Positions 8,112 through 17,715 are shown, numbered from the stretch's first letter. The stretch: DNA of 64,000 bases from Tenacibaculum sp. 190524A05c (GCF_964036595.1 NZ_OZ038523.1:1666001-1730000); one strand, 5' to 3'. Numbers and translations: made by a program. Notes: generated from the letters alone by a model not told the origin.

Positions 8112-9584
8112 CTACAACATAATTTTAACTAATATATAACCTAAACCACCTAATACAATAGTATAAGGTAAAGCCATTTTTACCATTTTTCCGTATGATA
8201 AATTAATTAACGGAGCTAATGATGATGTTAGTAAAAATAAGAATGCGGCTTGTCCGTTTGGCGTTGCAACACTTGGTAAATTTGTACCTGTATTAATTGC
8301 AACTGCTAACTTTTCAAAATGCTCTCTTGTAATTACACCATTTTTAAATGCACTCTCTACTTCTCCTACATAAACTGTAGCAACAAATACATTATCACTA
8401 ATTGCAGATAAGAATCCATTTGCGATGTAAAATAAACCAGGCTGAGAAGCTGGATCTTGCTGTAAAGCCCAGTCGATAATTGGCTTAAATAAATGTTGAT
8501 CATGAATCATTGCAACAATTATAAAGAACACTACAAGTAAACCTGTAAATGGTAATGCTTCTTCAAATGCATGACCTAATTTGTGCTCATCAATAATTCC
8601 CATGAAAGCAGTTTGAACAATAATTAATGCTAATCCGATAAATCCTACTGGAGCAACATGTAATGCTAATCCTAAGATTAACAAAATTGCAGAAACACCC
8701 TGAACGTAAAGCCCGTACTTTTCTTTATCTGTACGTTTCTTATCTTCCTCAATCGTATAACTTTCAATAATTTCAGCAGCTGCTTTAGGCAACTTTGCTC
8801 CAAAACCGAACCAACCTGTTGTTTCTAGGACAACCGTAGTTAATAATCCTGCAGCCAAAACTGGAATTGTAATTGGTGCCATTTTTAAGAAAAACTCCAC
8901 AAAGTCCCATCCTAATCTCTCTCCGATTAGTAAGTTTTGAGGCTCACCAACCAATGTACATACTCCACCTAAAGCAGTACCAACAACTCCGTGCATAATT
9001 AAACTTCTTAAGAAGCTACGGAATTGCTCTAATGTTTCACCACCTAACTCCTCTCTATCCAAAATTCCATCATCATCATAATCTGCAGAAGCCTGTGAGT
9101 TAATTTTATGGTACACTCCATAAAAACCAACAGCTACACTAATTAAAACTGCAGTTACTGTTAATGCATCCAAGAATGCAGATAAAACTGCCGCTAAGAA
9201 TACAAAAAGTAATGAAAGAATAAGTTTTGATTTTATTTTAGTGAATACTTTACTGAAAATATACATCAGTAATGGTTTCATAAAATAAATTCCCGCTACC
9301 ATAAATACAAGTAACAAAACCACCTCTAAGTTTTGATCTACTTCATGATATGCGTTTTTTGGTGTTGTTAACCCAAGAGCAAGTGCTTCAATGGCTAACA
9401 ATCCACCAGATTGTAATGGATAACATTTTAGTGCCATGGCAAGTGTAAAAATAAACTCACCAATAAACAACCAAGCAGTGATGGTTTTTCCTAATGCAAA
9501 AAAGGAAAATACATTAAAGATTAAGAAACCTATCATGGTCATTTTAAACCATTTGGGGCTATTTCCTAAAAAATGTTTAAACAT
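8112..9584 (-). CDS. nhaB: Na+/H+ antiporter NhaB
   Basis: 490-residue polytopic inner-membrane antiporter that exports Na+ in exchange for H+. Near-identity to NhaB is visible in [20 protein letters not shown] (about residues 40-60), [14 protein letters not shown] and [34 protein letters not shown] and [20 protein letters not shown] are conserved ion-transporter motifs. E. coli NhaB has 513 residues, so the length is normal. It fits a marine, sodium-exposed lifestyle. Its 16-base distance to the upstream dehydrogenase gene suggests co-transcription. Confidence 0.93.
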   Translation of the reverse strand: MFKHFLGNSPKWFKMTMIGFLIFNVFSFFALGKTITAWLFIGEFIFTLAMALKCYPLQSGGLLAIEALALGLTTPKNAYHEVDQNLEVVLLLVFMVAGIYFMKPLLMYIFSKVFTKIKSKLILSLLFVFLAAVLSAFLDALTVTAVLISVAVGFYGVYHKINSQASADYDDDGILDREELGGETLEQFRSFLRSLIMHGVVGTALGGVCTLVGEPQNLLIGERLGWDFVEFFLKMAPITIPVLAAGLLTTVVLETTGWFGFGAKLPKAAAEIIESYTIEEDKKRTDKEKYGLYVQGVSAILLILGLALHVAPVGFIGLALIIVQTAFMGIIDEHKLGHAFEEALPFTGLLVVFFIIVAMIHDQHLFKPIIDWALQQDPASQPGLFYIANGFLSAISDNVFVATVYVGEVESAFKNGVITREHFEKLAVAINTGTNLPSVATPNGQAAFLFLLTSSLAPLINLSYGKMVKMALPYTIVLGGLGYILVKIML

Positions 9585-9600
9585 AATTAATTTGATTTTT

Positions 9601-10827
9601 TTAAGTTAATTCTTTGAGAGCAATCTCAAATGCTGTCTCACTTATGCTCGTTTTAGACGTGTTTTTTGCATAAGCGATTTCAAGAGCTTTACGAATAGTA
9701 TTTGAAGTATCTTCGAAAATTGCTTCATCATCCATAGAAACTCTTTTTTCCATGAAATAAGCAAAAACTCTTGCCATTCCACAGTTAGATATAAAATCTG
9801 GGATTAAACTCACCTTCTTATCAGTTTCCTCCATAATAGGACCAAAGAAAATCTCCTTATCTGCAAATGGCACATTTGCTCCACAAGAAATTACTTCTAA
9901 TCCTGTATTTATCATTTGATTTATTTGCTTTTCTGTTATTAAACGAGAGGCAGCACAAGGAGCAAAAATTTCACAAGGTAAATTCCAAACTCTTGCATTC
10001 ATCTCTTCAAATGGAATCATATGTTCAGAAACTAAAGTATTACCATCTTTATTTAAGAAAAGCTCTTTTATTTCTTCAAAAGTGAATCCTTCTTCATTGA
10101 TAACTCCTCCTACTCTATCAATAATTCCTACTACTTTCGCTCCCATTTGAGCTAAGTAATATGCAGCCGCAGATCCAACATTACCGAATCCTTGAACAAC
10201 AGCTCTCTTTCCTACTACATCACCTCCATAAATAGAATAATAATGTTTAACTGCTTCTGCTACTCCGTAACCTGTAATCATATCGGCTACAGTATATTTT
10301 CTTTGAACTGATGGTGAATAGTTTTCATTCTCTAACACCTTAATTACACCATGACGTAATTGTCCGATTCTATTAATTTTATCAGCTTCTGTTGGTTTAA
10401 AATGACCATTAAAAACTCCTTCTTGCGGATGCCATACTCCACTTTCTTCAGTAATTGGGATTACCTCATGAATTTCGTCTACATTTAAGTCTCCACCTGT
10501 TCCGTAGTAATTTTTCAATAAAGGAGCTACTGCATTATACCATCTTCTTAATACTCCTTCTTTTCTTGGATCGTGCGGATCGAAATTAATTCCTGATTTT
10601 GCACCTCCAATTGCAGGACCAGATACTGTAAACTTCACTTCCATTGTTTTTGCAAGCGACATTACTTCGTACTTGTCTAATCCTTTACGCATTCTAGTTC
10701 CACCTCCGGCAGCTCCGCCACGTAATGAATTGATTACTGTCCATCCTTCAGCCTCTGTTTCAGAGTCTTTCCAATTAAAAACTATTTCTGGTTGTTTTTC
10801 TTCGTATTTTTTTAATAATTCTTTCAT
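9601..10827 (-). CDS. Glu/Leu/Phe/Val dehydrogenase family protein
   Basis: NAD(P)-dependent amino-acid dehydrogenase, 408 residues. The family signature [15 protein letters not shown] (about residues 70-84) holds the catalytic lysine. [10 protein letters not shown], the Rossmann motif [16 protein letters not shown] near 210 and an SCGANVPF segment follow. Whether glutamate or a branched-chain amino acid is the substrate cannot be settled here. The upstream 294-base spacer contains a TAAGTTTG box on the minus strand (10943-10950), a plausible -7 element without a convincing -33 partner. Confidence 0.88.
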   Translation of the reverse strand: MKELLKKYEEKQPEIVFNWKDSETEAEGWTVINSLRGGAAGGGTRMRKGLDKYEVMSLAKTMEVKFTVSGPAIGGAKSGINFDPHDPRKEGVLRRWYNAVAPLLKNYYGTGGDLNVDEIHEVIPITEESGVWHPQEGVFNGHFKPTEADKINRIGQLRHGVIKVLENENYSPSVQRKYTVADMITGYGVAEAVKHYYSIYGGDVVGKRAVVQGFGNVGSAAAYYLAQMGAKVVGIIDRVGGVINEEGFTFEEIKELFLNKDGNTLVSEHMIPFEEMNARVWNLPCEIFAPCAASRLITEKQINQMINTGLEVISCGANVPFADKEIFFGPIMEETDKKVSLIPDFISNCGMARVFAYFMEKRVSMDDEAIFEDTSNTIRKALEIAYAKNTSKTSISETAFEIALKELT

Positions 10828-11046
10828 GATTTAAAATAAGTTTTGGTTTGTTTAAAAGTTAGGTTGTGTGTTTCGTTATTTTAAAATCATGTAAGCTAAA
10901 GTTGAGTCATTTCTGTTTTTTTTAAATTTTTATCTTATCTGGCAAACTTACCAAAAAAAATATCGTTAAGTATTACAAATATGTATACAAAATTCATTAA
11001 ACAATTTGAATTATTGTTTCCAATTAATCCGGTGCTAATTTAACAA

Positions 11047-11073
11047 GGAAACTTTTTAAACCCAAAAAGTTTC
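11047..11073. terminator. hairpin downstream of anmK
   Basis: GGAAACTTTTT / AAAAAGTTTCC with a 5-base loop. It lies 48 bases 3' of anmK on the minus strand and is the likeliest end of that transcript. It lacks a clean T-run, so efficiency is uncertain. Confidence 0.5.
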
Positions 11074-11121
11074 CCGAGTTTTTATTCCTTTTAACATTTT
11101 TTTATTATTTCAAAATAATTT

Positions 11122-12186
11122 CTACGTTTTAGGAATAAAACACTTCCCTGAGGAATGATCTTTTATCGCACCAGTTACGGAACTCAAACAATTGATTTCA
11201 TTGTTATCCTTCAATACACCAAGAAACGCAAATATTAAGGCTTCCTTGAACTCTATGATGTCCGTATCAGCCATTTTAATTTTATTATTTGAACATCGTT
11301 CAATCTCCTTCATCAAAAAGCTATTATACGTTCCTCCTCCAGTGGATAAAACCTTTTCAGATGTATCAAAAATCTTACCAATTTGCTCCGCCGCATGTGT
11401 TACAAATGTTCTTAAAATTGTTGGAACATCTGTTTCCAAATTGTTAATTATCGGGAAGACAATTTGTTGCACCCATTCTAACCCCAAAGATTTAGGTGGA
11501 TTTTTTTTATAAAACGCTAAAGAATTTAATTCCTTTAATAATTCCTCATTAATTTTTCCAGTAGCAGCTATTTTTCCTCCTTCATCATATTCTAAACCAA
11601 TTTTCTTGGTGTAATGATTCATCACAATATTTACAGGACAAATATCAAAGGCAATCCTTTTTCCATTTTTCTTGAAAGACACATTTGCAAAACCTCCAAG
11701 ATTCAAACAAAAGTCATATTCGGAAAACAGCAATTCATCACCAATTGGCACTAACGGAGCTCCTTGTCCTTTTAATTCAACATCTTGAGTTCTAAAATCG
11801 CAAATAACCTTACAATTTGTAACATCCGCTAACTTTTGTCCATCTCCAATTTGTAGCGTAATTCCTTTATCTGGTTGATGAAAAACCGTATGTCCATGCG
11901 AAGCAATAAAATCAACATTACTAATATTATGCTCTTTTATGAATTCATTCGTCATTTCTCCTAAGAGTTCGCCATACTCAATATGTATGCGATTCAACTG
12001 CTCTTTTGACTTGTGAATTGCATGTTGCAACGTTCCCTTCCAATACGCTGTATATGATCTTGTTGCACCCTTAAGAATTTGAAAATCTTTATAGTTTTTT
12101 TGATTAAATTTCACATAAACTAAATCTAATCCATCTAGTGAAGTTCCGGACATTAATCCGATCACATATTTATACTCATTCTGCAT
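11122..12186 (-). CDS. anmK: anhydro-N-acetylmuramic acid kinase
   Basis: Cytosolic kinase that hydrolyses and phosphorylates 1,6-anhydro-MurNAc from cell-wall turnover to MurNAc-6-P. The ATP-binding GLMSGTSLDGLD starts at residue 10. ASHGHTVFHQP, LQIGDGQKLAD, CDFRTQDVELKGQGAPL and NLGGFANVSF follow, and a late LSTGGGTYNSFL. 354 residues is typical. It is transcribed divergently from the acyl-CoA dehydrogenase gene across a 94-base spacer. Confidence 0.94.
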   Translation of the reverse strand: MQNEYKYVIGLMSGTSLDGLDLVYVKFNQKNYKDFQILKGATRSYTAYWKGTLQHAIHKSKEQLNRIHIEYGELLGEMTNEFIKEHNISNVDFIASHGHTVFHQPDKGITLQIGDGQKLADVTNCKVICDFRTQDVELKGQGAPLVPIGDELLFSEYDFCLNLGGFANVSFKKNGKRIAFDICPVNIVMNHYTKKIGLEYDEGGKIAATGKINEELLKELNSLAFYKKNPPKSLGLEWVQQIVFPIINNLETDVPTILRTFVTHAAEQIGKIFDTSEKVLSTGGGTYNSFLMKEIERCSNNKIKMADTDIIEFKEALIFAFLGVLKDNNEINCLSSVTGAIKDHSSGKCFIPKT

Positions 12187-12205
12187 AATGTAAAATTATA
12201 AAAGC

Positions 12206-12238
12206 TTTTGAAAAAATAATATTAAAGGAGTATCTTTG
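12206..12238 (+). promoter_or_regulatory. flavobacterial promoter of acyl-CoA dehydrogenase gene
   Basis: TTTTG at 12206-12210 and TATCTTTG at 12231-12238 with a 20-base spacer match the Bacteroidota -33/-7 pattern (TTG, TAnnTTTG). The start codon is 42 bases after the -7 box. Confidence 0.65.
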
Positions 12239-12280
12239 GAAACATTTTTTAAGAATAATTTATAACTACAACGATATAGA

Positions 12281-13423
12281 ATGGATTTTAATCTTACAGA
12301 AGAGCATTTAATGATACGTGACGCTGCTCGCGACTTTGCACAAAATGAATTATTACCAGGTGTTATTGAAAGAGATGATAAACAAGAATTCCCAGATGAA
12401 TTAGTTCGTAAAATGGGAGAACTTGGATTTATGGGTGTAATGGTAGATCCAAAGTACGGAGGAAGCGGAATGGACACTATTTCTTACGTATTAATTATGG
12501 AAGAGCTTTCTAAAATAGACGCTTCTGCTTCTGTAATGGTATCTGTAAACAACTCTTTAGTATGTTACGGTTTAGAAGCGTACGGAACTGAAGAGCAAAA
12601 ACAAAAATATTTAACAAAGTTAGCTACTGGTGAATCTATTGGTGCTTTTTGTTTAAGTGAACCAGAAGCTGGATCTGATGCAACCTCACAAGCAACTACT
12701 GCAGAAGATAAAGGAGACCACTACTTATTAAACGGAACTAAAAACTGGATTACAAACGGTGGGCGTTCTGATGTGTATTTAGTAATTGCACAAACAGATA
12801 GAGAAAAAGGACACAGAGGAATTAACGCTTTTATCGTTGAAAAAGGAATGGAAGGATTCCATATTGGACCAAAAGAGGACAAATTAGGAATTCGTGGTTC
12901 TGATACGCACACTTTACAATTTAACGATGTAAAAGTCCCTAAAGAGAATAGAATTGGTGAAGATGGATTTGGATTTAAATTCGCTATGAAAACTTTATCA
13001 GGAGGACGTATTGGTATTGCTGCTCAAGCCTTAGGTATTGCTTCAGGAGCTTACGAATTAGCATTAAAATATTCTAAAGAGCGTAAAGCTTTTGGAACTG
13101 AAATTTGCAATCACCAAGCAATCGCATTTAAATTAGCTGATATGTATACTGATATTACAGCTGCTCGTCATTTAGTAATGCAAGCTGCTTGTGATAAAGA
13201 TGCTGGTAACAACTACGATCGTTCTGGAGCTATGGCAAAATTATATGCTTCTAAAGTAGCAATGGAACACACTGTTGAAGCTGTACAGATTCACGGTGGA
13301 AATGGTTTCGTTAAAGAATACCATGTTGAGCGTTTAATGCGTGATGCAAAAATTACTCAGATTTATGAGGGAACTTCTGAAATTCAAAAAATTGTAATTT
13401 CTAGAAGTTTAATTAAAGAATAG
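12281..13423 (+). CDS. acyl-CoA dehydrogenase
   Basis: FAD-dependent enzyme of 380 residues that oxidises short- or branched-chain acyl-CoA to the trans-2-enoyl-CoA. The order of motifs is normal: FCLSEPEAGSDA for FAD binding near 125, TKNWITNGG, RKAFG and QAIAFKLADM, a Gln-rich AVQIHGGNGF, and IYEGTSEIQK containing the catalytic glutamate (about residue 366). It stands alone between its own promoter and a strong terminator. It is the last core-type gene before the accessory array. Confidence 0.93.
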   Translation: MDFNLTEEHLMIRDAARDFAQNELLPGVIERDDKQEFPDELVRKMGELGFMGVMVDPKYGGSGMDTISYVLIMEELSKIDASASVMVSVNNSLVCYGLEAYGTEEQKQKYLTKLATGESIGAFCLSEPEAGSDATSQATTAEDKGDHYLLNGTKNWITNGGRSDVYLVIAQTDREKGHRGINAFIVEKGMEGFHIGPKEDKLGIRGSDTHTLQFNDVKVPKENRIGEDGFGFKFAMKTLSGGRIGIAAQALGIASGAYELALKYSKERKAFGTEICNHQAIAFKLADMYTDITAARHLVMQAACDKDAGNNYDRSGAMAKLYASKVAMEHTVEAVQIHGGNGFVKEYHVERLMRDAKITQIYEGTSEIQKIVISRSLIKE

Positions 13424-13446
13424 TTTACAACTAGATATATATTATA

Positions 13447-13478
13447 AAAAGCTCATCAATATTGATGGGCTTTTTTTG
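13447..13478 (+). terminator. terminator of acyl-CoA dehydrogenase gene
   Basis: AGCTCATCAAT / ATTGATGGGCT stem (one G-T pair), followed by seven T. Confidence 0.85.
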
Positions 13479-13546
13479 TTATTGCCATCTTTGTATTAAA
13501 TATGTAAATCTTTCGAATAAAAATTATATAAAATGAATAGCTCTGC

Positions 13547-13632
13547 TTGAAATTCAATCTGATTAATTATCTTTCCAAAAACAATGAAAAGGGATTTGAC
13601 TTCTTACATCGAAAAATCTATTCACAAATAAA
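13547..13632 (+). repeat. promoter-leader repeat, copy A
   Basis: Contains TTGAAATTCAATCT, then GATTAATTATCTTTCC. The core is shared with copies B-E. A leader resembling the other copies (CGAAAAATCTATTCACAAATAA) follows. A TTG box about 18 bases before TATCTTTC fits a promoter. The downstream start codon is 75 bases after the core. Confidence 0.7.
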
Positions 13633-13651
13633 TTGACAAACTAAAAGATAA

Positions 13652-14173
13652 ATGACAAACCGGAATTTAACTGCACTGATTTTAAGAATCGCTGGAATTT
13701 ATTTATTCACTAAAATTTTTGACCATTTTGGCTCTTATTTCTTATCCGTTTATGGAACTGTGATGATGACTCGACTTGAAGAATCCTTAAGTGAACCAAT
13801 TGATAAATTCTATTTCAATGGAACATTTTTGACAATTATTAATATCGTAATTTCTGTATTTCTTTTCATAAAAGCTGAATGGATCTCTAAAAAACTTGTA
13901 AAGTCAGAAAGTGAAATCAAAACCGAACTGAATCCAAAATCACTCACAAAAGTGATTCTATTGACAGTAGGAGTTATTTGGTTATCGCAAATAATTTATT
14001 TTCTTCCCGACTTTATAGAATATTGCATAAGCTTAATTTCAAAGATTAATGGAAATGAAGAAACAGAATTACCTGATTTTGCTTTAATCAGATATATTCT
14101 AAAATTAATCATGACCTTAATAATACTCTTCCGTATTGGAAAAATATCTAATTGGATAATAAAGAAAATATGA
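13652..14173 (+). CDS. four-helix membrane protein, unknown
   Basis: 173 residues that I do not recognise. About four hydrophobic segments lie near residues 7-30, 52-72, 92-115 and 148-165, with a charged stretch (SKKLVKSESEIKTEL) between the second and third. It is headed by repeat copy A and overlaps the next gene's ATG by four bases (ATGA), so the two are translationally coupled. Coupling to a Tdi1-type immunity gene hints that it may be a membrane partner of that system, but nothing in the sequence proves this. Confidence 0.75.
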   Translation: MTNRNLTALILRIAGIYLFTKIFDHFGSYFLSVYGTVMMTRLEESLSEPIDKFYFNGTFLTIINIVISVFLFIKAEWISKKLVKSESEIKTELNPKSLTKVILLTVGVIWLSQIIYFLPDFIEYCISLISKINGNEETELPDFALIRYILKLIMTLIILFRIGKISNWIIKKI

Positions 14174-14601
14174 TTACTGATATAAACAAAGCTTGGAATT
14201 GGAAAGGATTTAATGCTAATGAAGTGATTCTTACGAATGATTTTGGTAATGTGATTTTCAAAACTGACAACAACGAATATTGGAGAATATGTCCAGAAGA
14301 AATTAGTTGTGAAAAGATTGCACAGTCGGAATTAGAATTTGATCGACTTTTGACTGACACTGAATTTATAGAAGATTGGCAAATGTTAGCTCTTATTAAA
14401 ATCGCGAAATCTGAGATCGGAGAATTAGAAGTGGGACAAAAATACTGTTTGAAAATACCAGCAGTTCTTGGCGGAGAATATGAAAAATCCAATATTGGAA
14501 AAATAAGTTTTATTGAACTAATTTTATTTAGTGGAGACTTAGGTTTTAAAATAAAAGATTTAAAAGACGGACAAAAGATAGAACTTAAAACTAGAGACTA
14601 A
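14170..14601 (+). CDS. T6SS immunity protein Tdi1-like (DUF1851)
   Basis: 143-residue soluble protein. NDFGNVIFK, YWRICPEEISCEKIA, FIEDWQM, YCLKIPAVLGGEY and SGDLGFKIKDLKDGQKI occur in the order I know from DUF1851/Tdi1 proteins, which neutralise the Tde1-type DNase effector of type VI secretion. The start was placed at the ATG overlapping the upstream stop (14170); another ATG lies 18 bases earlier. No effector or T6SS gene is in the window, so this is probably an orphan immunity gene or a family member with another role. Confidence 0.75.
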   Translation: MITDINKAWNWKGFNANEVILTNDFGNVIFKTDNNEYWRICPEEISCEKIAQSELEFDRLLTDTEFIEDWQMLALIKIAKSEIGELEVGQKYCLKIPAVLGGEYEKSNIGKISFIELILFSGDLGFKIKDLKDGQKIELKTRD

Positions 14602-14621
14602 TTTGTTTTTCCTTGCTTCTC

Positions 14622-14656
14622 GTGAAATTCCGTCTTATTAATTATCTTTCAGAAAC
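14622..14656 (+). repeat. promoter-leader repeat, copy B
   Basis: GTGAAATTCCGTCT followed by TATTAATTATCTTTCAG. A leader with GGGTATTACGAATAAAAATC follows, like the leader of copies A and G. It precedes the frameshifted gene at 14751 by about 100 bases. It is the first part of the 376-base spacer 14602-14977. Confidence 0.7.
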
Positions 14657-14750
14657 TATGGGAAAAACTAAAGGGTATTACGAATAAAAATCAAAAATAA
14701 ATTATGTGATTGTGTATAATAAAATCACCTAAGTAAAATTTTATCTCGAA

Positions 14751-14959
14751 ATGAAACTAGCCTTTTCAACTGTAAAAAATATACAAATAAACTTTTACGG
14801 TTACTTATATTAGGATTTATAATAACCCTTATATTATCCGCTTGGAAAGCTGAAATAATATACATCGGATTCTATATATTCATTTGGGGAATTATTCCAT
14901 CTGCGTTTATTCTTATAATTGACTCTTTTGTAAATAAATATAATCTCTTTAAGAAATAA
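14751..14959 (+). pseudogene. frameshifted small membrane protein (about 69 residues)
   Basis: From the ATG at 14751 the frame reads MKLAFSTVKN and stops early. One base out of phase, from the A6 tract at 14774-14779, an open frame continues as KYTNKLLRLLILGFIITLIL to a TAA at 14957-14959, with two strongly hydrophobic segments. Adding one A to the tract restores a single 69-codon frame. The upstream repeat copy B and the 18-base distance to the next lipoprotein gene support a once-real gene. It could be a true pseudogene, a base-calling error or a slippage-dependent gene. Confidence 0.65.
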
Positions 14960-14977
14960 CTCTTTACAATCACACAA

Positions 14978-15616
14978 ATGAAATACCTCAATTTAATTTT
15001 AGTATTAATATTTTACTCTTGCTCAAGTAAACAAAATAAGATTGATATTAATGGGCTAATAGTAGATCCAACAATTACGAATGAAGTTGAAAAACATATA
15101 TCTCAACCACTAGAGTGGAAAGATTCAGGAGACTTTATGCAAGTCTATGGGAATAGTTTAAGCATAGAAGGTTATGAAAATGATAGCCTTGTAATTTCAA
15201 GTACTGACTTCTCCAAAAAATTACCTTTTAGATCATTCTATTTGTGGGATAAGGATACACTAGGAATTAATGGAGCATATGGACTTTTTGGAGGTACTGG
15301 ATTTTATATTAAAATTGCTAATAAAAAAGCTAAATTATTTCATATGTTGAGTTCCGATGATTTTCCTACTTATGCATATAAAGAAAAAGATAGTTTGATC
15401 ATGAGATTAGAAGTTCCTTGTACTGACACGAAAATTGTGCTTTCAGAATTACCTGATTCAACAAAAAATCGCATTATCTATGGATTTGTAGAATTTAAAA
15501 GTGATAGTTTCTATTCGGTCTCAGATGTTTTTATTAAAGGCGAAAAACCACAAAGAAAAAAAATTAGAAACAATATGAAAATTTACTTTAAAAGTGGATT
15601 ATTGAAAATTAACTAA
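14978..15616 (+). CDS. lipoprotein, unknown
   Basis: 212 residues. A type II signal peptide ends in a lipobox-like IFYSCSS with Cys15. The mature part is soluble and mixed, with a Gly-rich NGAYGLFGGTGFYI segment near 107-120 and a basic C-terminus (PQRKKIRNNMKI). I recognise no domain. It follows the frameshifted gene by 18 bases and may share its repeat-B promoter. Confidence 0.75.
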   Translation: MKYLNLILVLIFYSCSSKQNKIDINGLIVDPTITNEVEKHISQPLEWKDSGDFMQVYGNSLSIEGYENDSLVISSTDFSKKLPFRSFYLWDKDTLGINGAYGLFGGTGFYIKIANKKAKLFHMLSSDDFPTYAYKEKDSLIMRLEVPCTDTKIVLSELPDSTKNRIIYGFVEFKSDSFYSVSDVFIKGEKPQRKKIRNNMKIYFKSGLLKIN

Positions 15617-15670
15617 TAAAATGAAATAAGCTAAGGAAGTGCAGTATTAGATCGAACTGAATGCTTATTA

Positions 15671-15709
15671 AGAAAATTCAATCTTATTAATTATCTTACC
15701 GAAACATGG
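15671..15709 (+). repeat. promoter-leader repeat, copy C
   Basis: AGAAAATTCAATCT followed by TATTAATTATCTTACCGAAAC, ATGGAAAA and a leader with AAAAAATTATACACAAATA. It lies 61 bases before the start codon at 15771. Confidence 0.7.
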
Positions 15710-15770
15710 AAAACGACTTACATTTTTTTGCTAGAAAAAATTATACACAAATACATTGGATTTAATGCGA

Positions 15771-16430
15771 ATGAAACATATTAACTCTATTTTATTATTT
15801 CTGATTTTAACAAGTTGTTCAACTTCAAAAAAACTGACTAAAGTAAATTCTCAACCTACAAAATTTGTCTTCAAGAAATCTATGTTTTTCTCGATAAACG
15901 GAGCTATTGAATTCAAACCAAAAGCGGATTCTTTAATGAATAGAGAAACTAAGAAATTACAAATATCTGAATTCCTTACTCAGACACCAGAAACAGAAAT
16001 TCATATTAAAATAGAAAATGATTCTATTTGGCGTCATATCGAACAATACGGGAAAATGATTGGGGATTATTTGATGGTTGAAAAAAGTAATGGAATTTTA
16101 AACTATTATGACAAATCAAAAACTGTGAATTACAAAAAGTATGATTTATTTGCTAAAAATCACAAATATGAGATACTTGAAAACAGAAAAGACAGAAAAA
16201 AAATAAATGGATATGATTGTTACAAACTAACTTTGATTAAACAAGATATCAAGAACGATTTAGTAAATACGATTTACGAAATGTATGTTACTAACCTAAT
16301 TGAATTACCTATTCATTCTGTTGTAAATATAACCAAACTCGTTCCTAACACTTTTCCTATGGAAATTATAATTTCAGAAAAGAATCTATCTGGAATATCT
16401 GAAAAATATGAATTATTAAGAACAAAATAA
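15771..16430 (+). CDS. lipoprotein, unknown (GLPGLI/DUF4412-like hints)
   Basis: About 220 residues. The signal peptide MKHINSILLFLILTSCSTS has its lipobox Cys at residue 16. A C-terminal KKINGYDCYKLTL segment followed by EMYVTNLIELP recalls Bacteroidota lipoproteins of the DUF4412/GLPGLI type, a weak resemblance only. The ATG at 15771 was chosen because it gives the cleanest signal peptide; another ATG (15765) and a TTG (15756) are in frame. It is headed by repeat copy C. Confidence 0.72.
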   Translation: MKHINSILLFLILTSCSTSKKLTKVNSQPTKFVFKKSMFFSINGAIEFKPKADSLMNRETKKLQISEFLTQTPETEIHIKIENDSIWRHIEQYGKMIGDYLMVEKSNGILNYYDKSKTVNYKKYDLFAKNHKYEILENRKDRKKINGYDCYKLTLIKQDIKNDLVNTIYEMYVTNLIELPIHSVVNITKLVPNTFPMEIIISEKNLSGISEKYELLRTK

Positions 16431-16471
16431 AATAGTACTAAACCCAACAAAATGTATAATTAATTGCGACT

Positions 16472-16530
16472 GTCCCGAAGCTTCGAGACCTCATCGGAAA
16501 AGAACCGAAGTTCTTTGTCAATAGACAAAG
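16472..16530. repeat. cluster of three hairpins in a GC-richer spacer
   Basis: GTCCCGAAG/CTTCGAGAC is a nearly perfect 18-base palindrome at 16472-16489. GAAC-CGAA-GTTC at 16502-16513 and CTTTGTC-AATA-GACAAAG at 16513-16530 follow. The spacer (16431-16557) is visibly richer in G/C than its surroundings and lacks the array's usual promoter repeat. It may be a REP-like element or a structured terminator/leader. Confidence 0.55.
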
Positions 16531-16557
16531 TAAACACAAAAAACATGATAAAAAATT

Positions 16558-17049
16558 ATGAAAAAGATTAGAATGATACTAGTAAGTTTATTTTTCTATT
16601 CCAGTATTATTGCTCAAAACCCTGAGAACATTTCGGATAAAATTAATCACTTATATAATTATATTCCTTCAAGTTTAAAAACTAAAAGCTTTGTTTCTGA
16701 CTTCGAGAAAAAACATCAAATAAAGATCAATAAAATAAATAGTTTATTGGCTTTTGGAGTATACTATGATGAATTAAAACTTAATGATAATGATGTCCAT
16801 ACATTAGAGAAGCACATACATAAGTTGGCTATCGGGCTATACAATGATGGAGTTCAACTACTTTTAAAAGGAGTTTCCGCACACGGTGGAACTTATTTCT
16901 CTTCTGAAATCATTAAAGGAAAAAAGATTGATGTTTTAGTATTTCGTTATGGAAATATGATCAAAAATTATAAAGTAATTTCCATAATTTTTGAAAAATT
17001 CAACCAAAAAATGAAAGAGAAAATTATGAATAGTGTTTCCCAACATTAG
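16558..17049 (+). CDS. exported protein, unknown
   Basis: 163 residues with a Sec signal peptide (MKKIRMILVSLFFYSSIIAQ, probable cleavage after Ala19-Gln20). The mature part is mostly helical and charged, with repeated histidines (HTLEKHIHKL) and a Gly/His segment GVSAHGGTYF near 116-125. I recognise no family. It is probably transcribed from its own start after the hairpin cluster. Confidence 0.65.
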   Translation: MKKIRMILVSLFFYSSIIAQNPENISDKINHLYNYIPSSLKTKSFVSDFEKKHQIKINKINSLLAFGVYYDELKLNDNDVHTLEKHIHKLAIGLYNDGVQLLLKGVSAHGGTYFSSEIIKGKKIDVLVFRYGNMIKNYKVISIIFEKFNQKMKEKIMNSVSQH

Positions 17050-17177
17050 TTAAAAAATATTGCTCAATGAGTTTTCTCTGTACAAACAACTTATCGAACG
17101 AATTTCCGATACAATATTTATTAACTTTATGCTTAAACAAAGATTAAGATTCTATAAAAAATTAGTCGTAATAAAAA

Positions 17178-17621
17178 ATGCATCAAAAAATAGACACAAT
17201 AGATAAAAGTGAATATCAACAAGTAGTAGATCTTTGGGAATCTTCAGTAAGAGCGACTCACAACTTTTTAAAGGAAGAGGATATCCAATATTTTAAACCT
17301 CTAATTTTAAATACATACTTAGATGCAGTTGAATTAAGATGCATAAGAAACAATGAGAAGAAAATAATTGGCTTTCTTGGTGTAGCTGAACAAAATTTAG
17401 AAATGCTTTTTATTGATCCAGAATATCGAGGAAAAAAAATTGGAAAAAACTTGTTGAATTATTCAATTACCAATTTAAATGTTACCAAAGTTGATGTTAA
17501 TGAGCAAAATGAACAGGCCGTAGGATTTTACAAGTATTGCGGATTTGAAGTAATTGATCGTTCTGAATTGGACTCCACAGGAAAACCTTATCCAATATTA
17601 CACATGGAATTGAAAAAATAA
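17178..17621 (+). CDS. GNAT family N-acetyltransferase
   Basis: 147-residue soluble acetyltransferase. The acetyl-CoA binding motif is LFIDPEYRGKKIGKNLL (R/Q-x-x-G-x-G/A type) near 77-94. A Y/F-rich GFYKYCGFEVIDR follows, then the closing beta strand with ILHMELKK, an order usual in YjaB/PA4866-like GNATs. The substrate is unknown. It stands in the small-gene array with a 128-base upstream spacer and its own probable promoter. Confidence 0.85.
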   Translation: MHQKIDTIDKSEYQQVVDLWESSVRATHNFLKEEDIQYFKPLILNTYLDAVELRCIRNNEKKIIGFLGVAEQNLEMLFIDPEYRGKKIGKNLLNYSITNLNVTKVDVNEQNEQAVGFYKYCGFEVIDRSELDSTGKPYPILHMELKK

Positions 17622-17625
17622 AACT

Positions 17626-17660
17626 AGTGGTATTAGTTATCTTTAAGTAACAAAGAAAAA
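17626..17660 (+). repeat. promoter-leader repeat, degenerate copy F
   Basis: TATTAGTTATCTTTAAGTAAC matches the core of copy E (TTAATTATCTTTCGGTAAC). The following TTTTCCAAATAAACGAAAG also resembles copy E's leader. The 5' part of the repeat is missing. It lies 65 bases before the next start codon. Confidence 0.42.
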
Positions 17661-17715
17661 GAACTTTATTACTTTTCCAAATAAACGAAAGTAAGCACAG
17701 AATAAATTACTAATA

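Noticed and set aside
12196..12477. Minus-strand 93-residue frame opposite the acyl-CoA dehydrogenase start
   Set aside because: Antisense of well-supported coding sequence and of the promoter; no protein-like features.
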